From the NCBI GenBank assembly GCA_946221495.1, contig CAMIFA010000010.1:1-53719 (forward strand): a DNA stretch of 53,719 nucleotides, given 5' to 3'. The position numbers and the translations under genes are program-made. The number at the start of each line of letters is the position of its first letter. The stretch's first letter is position 1. Source of the DNA: an uncultured cyanobacterium (GTDB lineage Bacteria > Cyanobacteriota > Cyanobacteriia > Cyanobacteriales > Chroococcidiopsidaceae). Below are positions 50,480 to 53,719 of this stretch, piece after piece. The notes under the pieces were generated by a model. It did no database searches, had not been told where the DNA came from, and saw only the letters and a list, made by a program, of their open reading frames with translations.

Positions 50480-51640
50480 ATGGCACAACCTCAAGAAACA
50501 GCTAAGAAAGCTAGTAAAGGCTCAGTCCAGGTAAAGAATACCAAAGGTAGACTACAGCTAGTTTTTAGGTATGGGGGCAAGAGGCATTACATTAGCCTGG
50601 AAATGGCAGATACTCCTAAAAACAGGGGAGCAGCCCAACTTAAAGCTGCACTCATTGAGGAAGATATTTATCAAGAGAGATTTGATCAAACCTTAGCAAA
50701 ATACAAGCCTCCAAGGGCTTTAAGTTTAGTTGATGATTCTCCCCCCAGTTCCCCCCAAGTATCCTTAACTCAATTGTGGGAATCATATTCAACTTACAAA
50801 AAACCTCAAGTTTCTCAAAGCACCTTTGCCAAGGATTTTAAAAAAACTGCTAACCACATCAAAGGCTTACCCACAGATGACTTGAGTAATGCTGTAGCCA
50901 TTAGAGATTACATAGTAGACAATCTAAGCCCTAATGCAGCTAAAAGATTACTGGTACAGCTTAATGCTTGTTGCAATTGGGCAATTAGCTCCAGGTTAAT
51001 TGAATTTAATTCATTTAAGGGAATGGCAAGGGATATTAAGCTAGGTAAAGTTAATGATGCAGATATTAACCCCTTTACTGCTTCAGAAAAAGAAGCCATT
51101 ATTAAAGCTTTTGAACAGCACAAAAATTATAATTACTATACCGCTTTTGTTAAATTCCTCTTTGCCACTGGCTGTAGACCTTCTGAAGCAGTAGCTTTGC
51201 AATGGGGTGATATTGACTTGAATAAAAATTTTTTGACCTTCCAAAGATCCTACACCATTTCAGAGGATGGCTTAAAAATGAAGCAGGGGTTAAAAACCCA
51301 AAAGAAAAGAAAATTTCCCTTTAATGAAGGACATTCTCTAAAGCTACTACTTGAATCAATCAAGCCAGAAAATCCACAACCTGAGAAGTTAGTATTCCCT
51401 AGTCCAACTGGTAAGGTTATTGACTTTCATAACTTCAATGTAAGAGCTTGGAATAAGATCCTAGAGGGACTACCTGACATCAAATATAGAAAACCATACC
51501 AAACAAGACATACCTTTATTAGCTTGGCAATAAATGAAGCTACTGTATCCACTGTAGCTAGACTTGTAGGAAATTCCCCTGAGATGATCTTTAGACATTA
51601 TGTAGGAAACACCACTGATATTTTTGCCCCAGATGTTTAA
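50480..51640 (+). CDS. Tyrosine site-specific recombinase (integrase 2)
   Basis: 386 aa from ATG 50480. It aligns by eye with the integrase at 21333: SLEMADTPKNRGAAQLKAAL at the N-terminus, LWESYSTYKKPQVSQSTFAK, box I FATGCRPSEAVALQWGDI, KTQKKRKFPF, box II PYQTRHTFIS with a full RH pair, and the nucleophile region IFRHYVG. It lies 144 bp after the 3' end of tRNA-Phe, a standard island layout. No matching second att site was found within the window, so the element either extends to the right or has been lost. Confidence 0.92.
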   Translation: MAQPQETAKKASKGSVQVKNTKGRLQLVFRYGGKRHYISLEMADTPKNRGAAQLKAALIEEDIYQERFDQTLAKYKPPRALSLVDDSPPSSPQVSLTQLWESYSTYKKPQVSQSTFAKDFKKTANHIKGLPTDDLSNAVAIRDYIVDNLSPNAAKRLLVQLNACCNWAISSRLIEFNSFKGMARDIKLGKVNDADINPFTASEKEAIIKAFEQHKNYNYYTAFVKFLFATGCRPSEAVALQWGDIDLNKNFLTFQRSYTISEDGLKMKQGLKTQKKRKFPFNEGHSLKLLLESIKPENPQPEKLVFPSPTGKVIDFHNFNVRAWNKILEGLPDIKYRKPYQTRHTFISLAINEATVSTVARLVGNSPEMIFRHYVGNTTDIFAPDV

Positions 51641-51675
51641 CTAGGTTTGCTGATCAGCAACCACCTTTTATGAGT

Positions 51676-51705
51676 ACCAGTTGGGTTGTCTCCTACTGGT
51701 TTTTA
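51676..51705 (+). terminator. Terminator after integrase 2
   Basis: ACCAGT and ACTGGT form a stem (continued inward with one mismatch by GGG/CCT), followed by TTTTTATTTTTT. It lies about 36 bp after the integrase stop. Confidence 0.75.
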
Positions 51706-52099
51706 TTTTTTGAGTTGGCTTAAGTAACCGAATACCTTGAATTCCAGACATTGTCTGTATTTCAGCCTTTAAAAGAGTCCTCTACACAACACCTTCAACT
51801 ATTGCATCTAACTCAATGAGTAGCGCAACTGTTCTAAGTCTAGTAGTAGCAATGATTTCAGTTTCTAAAAGAGTTATTTGCCGAGAGGTTTCAATCTTAG
51901 CCTTTTTATTTACTTATTTAGGTGCGGCTTTTTTCCGCACTTTAAAAATTGCCCCTTTATTTACTTATATTTTCATGCTTTGTATGTGATCTAGCTATTT
52001 TATCAAATATAAATATTTGAGGCAGAATGATTAAGACCACTCTGCCTCTACAAGTAAAAAATTTACTTTTTTGCTGAAATCTTGTACTAATACTGCTAC
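51706..52099. other. Non-coding region with a possible decayed ORF
   Basis: About 390 bp. On the minus strand, between about 51913 and 51782, a 43-codon open stretch (ETSRQITLLETEIIATTRLR and on) looks protein-like but has no start codon and ends at a TAG; codons beyond it on the same frame still look coding. It may be a remnant of the element carried by integrase 2. Confidence 0.35.
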
Positions 52100-52399
52100 T
52101 TAATACCTAGAGCTGCGTGTAGTTGCATCAGTTTCAGTATATTGGACAGTTTGCTTAGGTTTACGGAATAAATTTGCTAAACCGATTAAGCCAAGGAGAC
52201 CTAACCAGCCCCAATTGTTATTACCGTCACTTGTCTCTTGAAAAGGTGTAGTATCAATGGTGGGTCTAGTGGTATCTTCAGTAGTGGTATTTGGCTGAGT
52301 ATCAGTCTGAGCAGAAGCGGGTAAAGATAAAGGTAGAATTGCTAGACTTGCCGCAATTACGCTGGCACTAAGAACCTTGGATACATGAGTAACTTTCAT
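52100..52399 (-). CDS. WGxxGxxG family protein
   Basis: 99 aa. A signal peptide (SASVIAASLAILPLSLPASA) leads to a Thr-rich, acidic region. Then comes the family box NWGWLGLLGLIGLANLFRKP, a WGxxGxxG hydrophobic segment followed by basic residues, and a short polar tail. Such proteins are common and numerous in cyanobacteria. The box resembles membrane-sorting tags, but the function is unknown. The gene stands alone, with its own ribosome-binding site. Confidence 0.85.
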   Translation of the reverse strand: MKVTHVSKVLSASVIAASLAILPLSLPASAQTDTQPNTTTEDTTRPTIDTTPFQETSDGNNNWGWLGLLGLIGLANLFRKPKQTVQYTETDATTRSSRY

Positions 52400-52629
52400 G
52401 GCTATTGTTCCTTTTTTTTCAAACTAGTTTTAGTTGTTTGTCAACAATGAAGTAATCTAGGATTCTTTTTGCTATTAAGCGACAATCAAGCATAAGTTTA
52501 TTAATTTTTAATATCTATAGAATCAATCTTCAGTAATAAAATCAACATTTTTAGATATCTGACTAGAGAGGTAGAGAAAACTTTTGGCAATTCGGATACA
52601 AATTTGATTGTTTTGTGGTGTTCTATCGC

Positions 52630-53719
52630 GTGGATAAAATCTTATTTGTGGAACTTTTGGGAGGCATTGGCGATGTTTTGATTGCGCTAAAAGCTATTCA
52701 TGCCCTAGCGCGATCGCGGACAAGTTTTCCAGGGCTAACGCATTCAGCAGTTGAAATTACGGTTATTACCTTTGCTCCTGGGGGTGAATTACTAGAGAGT
52801 GATCCTGAAATTACCCACGTTATTTATGCCGATCGCAACAATCCCAGATTAGCAGTTGAAAAATTACTAAGTCGTCAGACATTTGACTTGATTGTATCGG
52901 ATACAAATTATGACGGCATTGATACAGTTATTCAAAATAGTAGTGGATCACGAGTTGTAACTAATTTGTGGCAACAACCGCCAGCTAATCAGCAAGTAGG
53001 CGATCGCTTTTTGGCAATCTTACTAGCAGAAAATTTAATTACGACAGAGGCAATGAGCGCTGCCTCAAATCTCCACCTTACTTTAGCTGAACAACGCCAC
53101 GCTCAAGAAACTTTTGCTAATCTGCGTCGCCCCCTGTTTTTTTTATGTCCAGATGCGGGAATGCAAATTAAGCGTTGGAGTCTGGCAAACTTTATTACTC
53201 TAGGTAAGAATTTGCAGCAGCGTTGGAATGCTAGTATTGTTGTCCCAGTCAGTTCCGACTTGGAACAGGCAACTGATATTGTGCAAGGAATTGGTAGGGG
53301 AGCGCAGATTTTACCTCCTGGACGGTTACGGAATTTAGCAGATGCTGCGGCTTGTGCTGATTTAGTGGTTGCAGCAGATACTGGTGCTGCGCGCATTGCT
53401 GCTGCTTTGGATGTGCCAACTATTACTTTGTTTGGTCCTTCTTGGTATGGGCGCTATGGGCAGCCTGCGCCACACATAAATTTGCAAGGATATCCAGAAT
53501 GTCCAGAGCGCAATATTAGTAACTTTACTGAGCAGCGCTGTTGGTACGGTGGAGTTTGTCCACTCGATCTAGGTTGGCAGACTTGTATGGAGGATATTTC
53601 GTCTAGTGATGTGTTAGCGGCGGCTGAGTCTTTGTTAGGAGACAAGGGGACAAGGGGACAAGGAGACAAGGGGACAAGGGGACAAGGGGATAAGGGGACA
53701 AGGGGACAAGGGGACAAGG
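52630..53719 (+). CDS. Glycosyltransferase family 9 (heptosyltransferase-like), 3' end outside window
   Basis: Starts at GTG 52630 (VDKILFVELLGGIGDVLIAL), the usual GT9 N-terminus, and stays open to the last base, so the C-terminus is not seen. The GT-B C-terminal half has FLCPDAGMQIKRWSLANFIT, VAADTGAARIAAALDVPTIT and LFGPSWYGRYG, the ADP-sugar-binding region of heptosyltransferases. Cyanobacterial members often build cell-surface polysaccharides. The last 79 bp are an octamer array that encodes GDKGTRGQ repeats. The function of the tail is unknown and its length may vary. Confidence 0.88.
   Translation, partial: MDKILFVELLGGIGDVLIALKAIHALARSRTSFPGLTHSAVEITVITFAPGGELLESDPEITHVIYADRNNPRLAVEKLLSRQTFDLIVSDTNYDGIDTVIQNSSGSRVVTNLWQQPPANQQVGDRFLAILLAENLITTEAMSAASNLHLTLAEQRHAQETFANLRRPLFFLCPDAGMQIKRWSLANFITLGKNLQQRWNASIVVPVSSDLEQATDIVQGIGRGAQILPPGRLRNLADAAACADLVVAADTGAARIAAALDVPTITLFGPSWYGRYGQPAPHINLQGYPECPERNISNFTEQRCWYGGVCPLDLGWQTCMEDISSSDVLAAAESLLGDKGTRGQGDKGTRGQGDKGTRGQGDK
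53641..53719 (+). repeat. Array of GACAAGGG octamers, running off the window
   Basis: Nearly ten copies of an 8-bp unit, with two single-base variants (GACAAGGA and GATAAGGG). Eight is not a multiple of three, but all three frames give the same cyclic 8-residue peptide, so the array is open in every frame. It continues past the window edge. Confidence 0.95.

Noticed and set aside
53454..53717. A Pro/Leu/Cys-rich protein on the minus strand
   Set aside because: It is the reverse reading of the octamer array and the glycosyltransferase gene.

Overview
The window is chromosomal DNA of a cyanobacterium. It carries photosystem I genes psaF, psaJ and two adjacent psaL genes, a plant-type sucrose synthase, an SLH/OprB porin, a RemA-gmk pair and a WGxxGxxG protein. 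The HIP1 octamer GCGATCGC is scattered throughout, including inside the mobile element. The gene set suggests a unicellular/colonial or filamentous relative of Chroococcidiopsis, Gloeocapsopsis or Nostoc; the exact genus cannot be read from the sequence.

Layout. (1) 1-21.1 kb, ordinary host genes: a truncated beta-helix protein, prs, a Ser/Thr kinase, bioD, a Uma2 nuclease-like gene, an M20 amidohydrolase, a GST, then a possible metal-oxidation trio (two-domain multicopper oxidase, periplasmic lipoprotein, PKHD-type Fe(II) dioxygenase), a sulfotransferase, pyrR, an M32 carboxypeptidase, susA, a PhyH-type dioxygenase and a GH43-like glycosidase. (2) 21.16-36.18 kb, an integrated element of about 15 kb in the 3' end of tRNA-Arg(CCG). 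The intact tRNA is at the right end and a displaced 3' tRNA fragment at the left (26 of 29 bases shared). Next to each end are 11-bp direct repeats, GGGTATRCTTT, that look like integrase arm sites. Inside are a tyrosine recombinase, a long leftward operon (M15 peptidase, two-TM holin-like protein, HmpF-like coiled coil, tail-fibre-like and beta-helix spike-like proteins, a membrane protein and several unknowns) and a short rightward replication module. That module ends in an internally deleted primase-helicase gene with iteron-like repeats. I recognise no terminase, portal or major capsid gene. (3) 36.3-45.7 kb, host genes: tRNA-Pro, a GNAT acetyltransferase, an alpha/beta hydrolase, tsaD, psaF-psaJ-psaL-psaL', gmk, remA, rqcH and a candidate small RNA. 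(4) 45.7-50.2 kb, a metal module: porin, Fur/Zur-like box, znuC, an SmtB-type regulator and znuB. (5) 50.26-53.7 kb: tRNA-Phe followed by a second, related integrase with its own 11-mer pair, a WGxxGxxG protein, and a glycosyltransferase-9 gene that runs off the window through an array of GACAAGGG octamers.

The most unusual content is the tRNA-Arg element, whose particle or function is not identifiable from known phage hallmark genes. Next are the two integrases, which share an arm-site layout but not its sequence; the frame-independent repeats inside the truncated primase gene; the type-C-like two-domain multicopper oxidase; and the tandem psaL pair. All functional calls come from reading translated sequence and motifs by eye; no database search was run.
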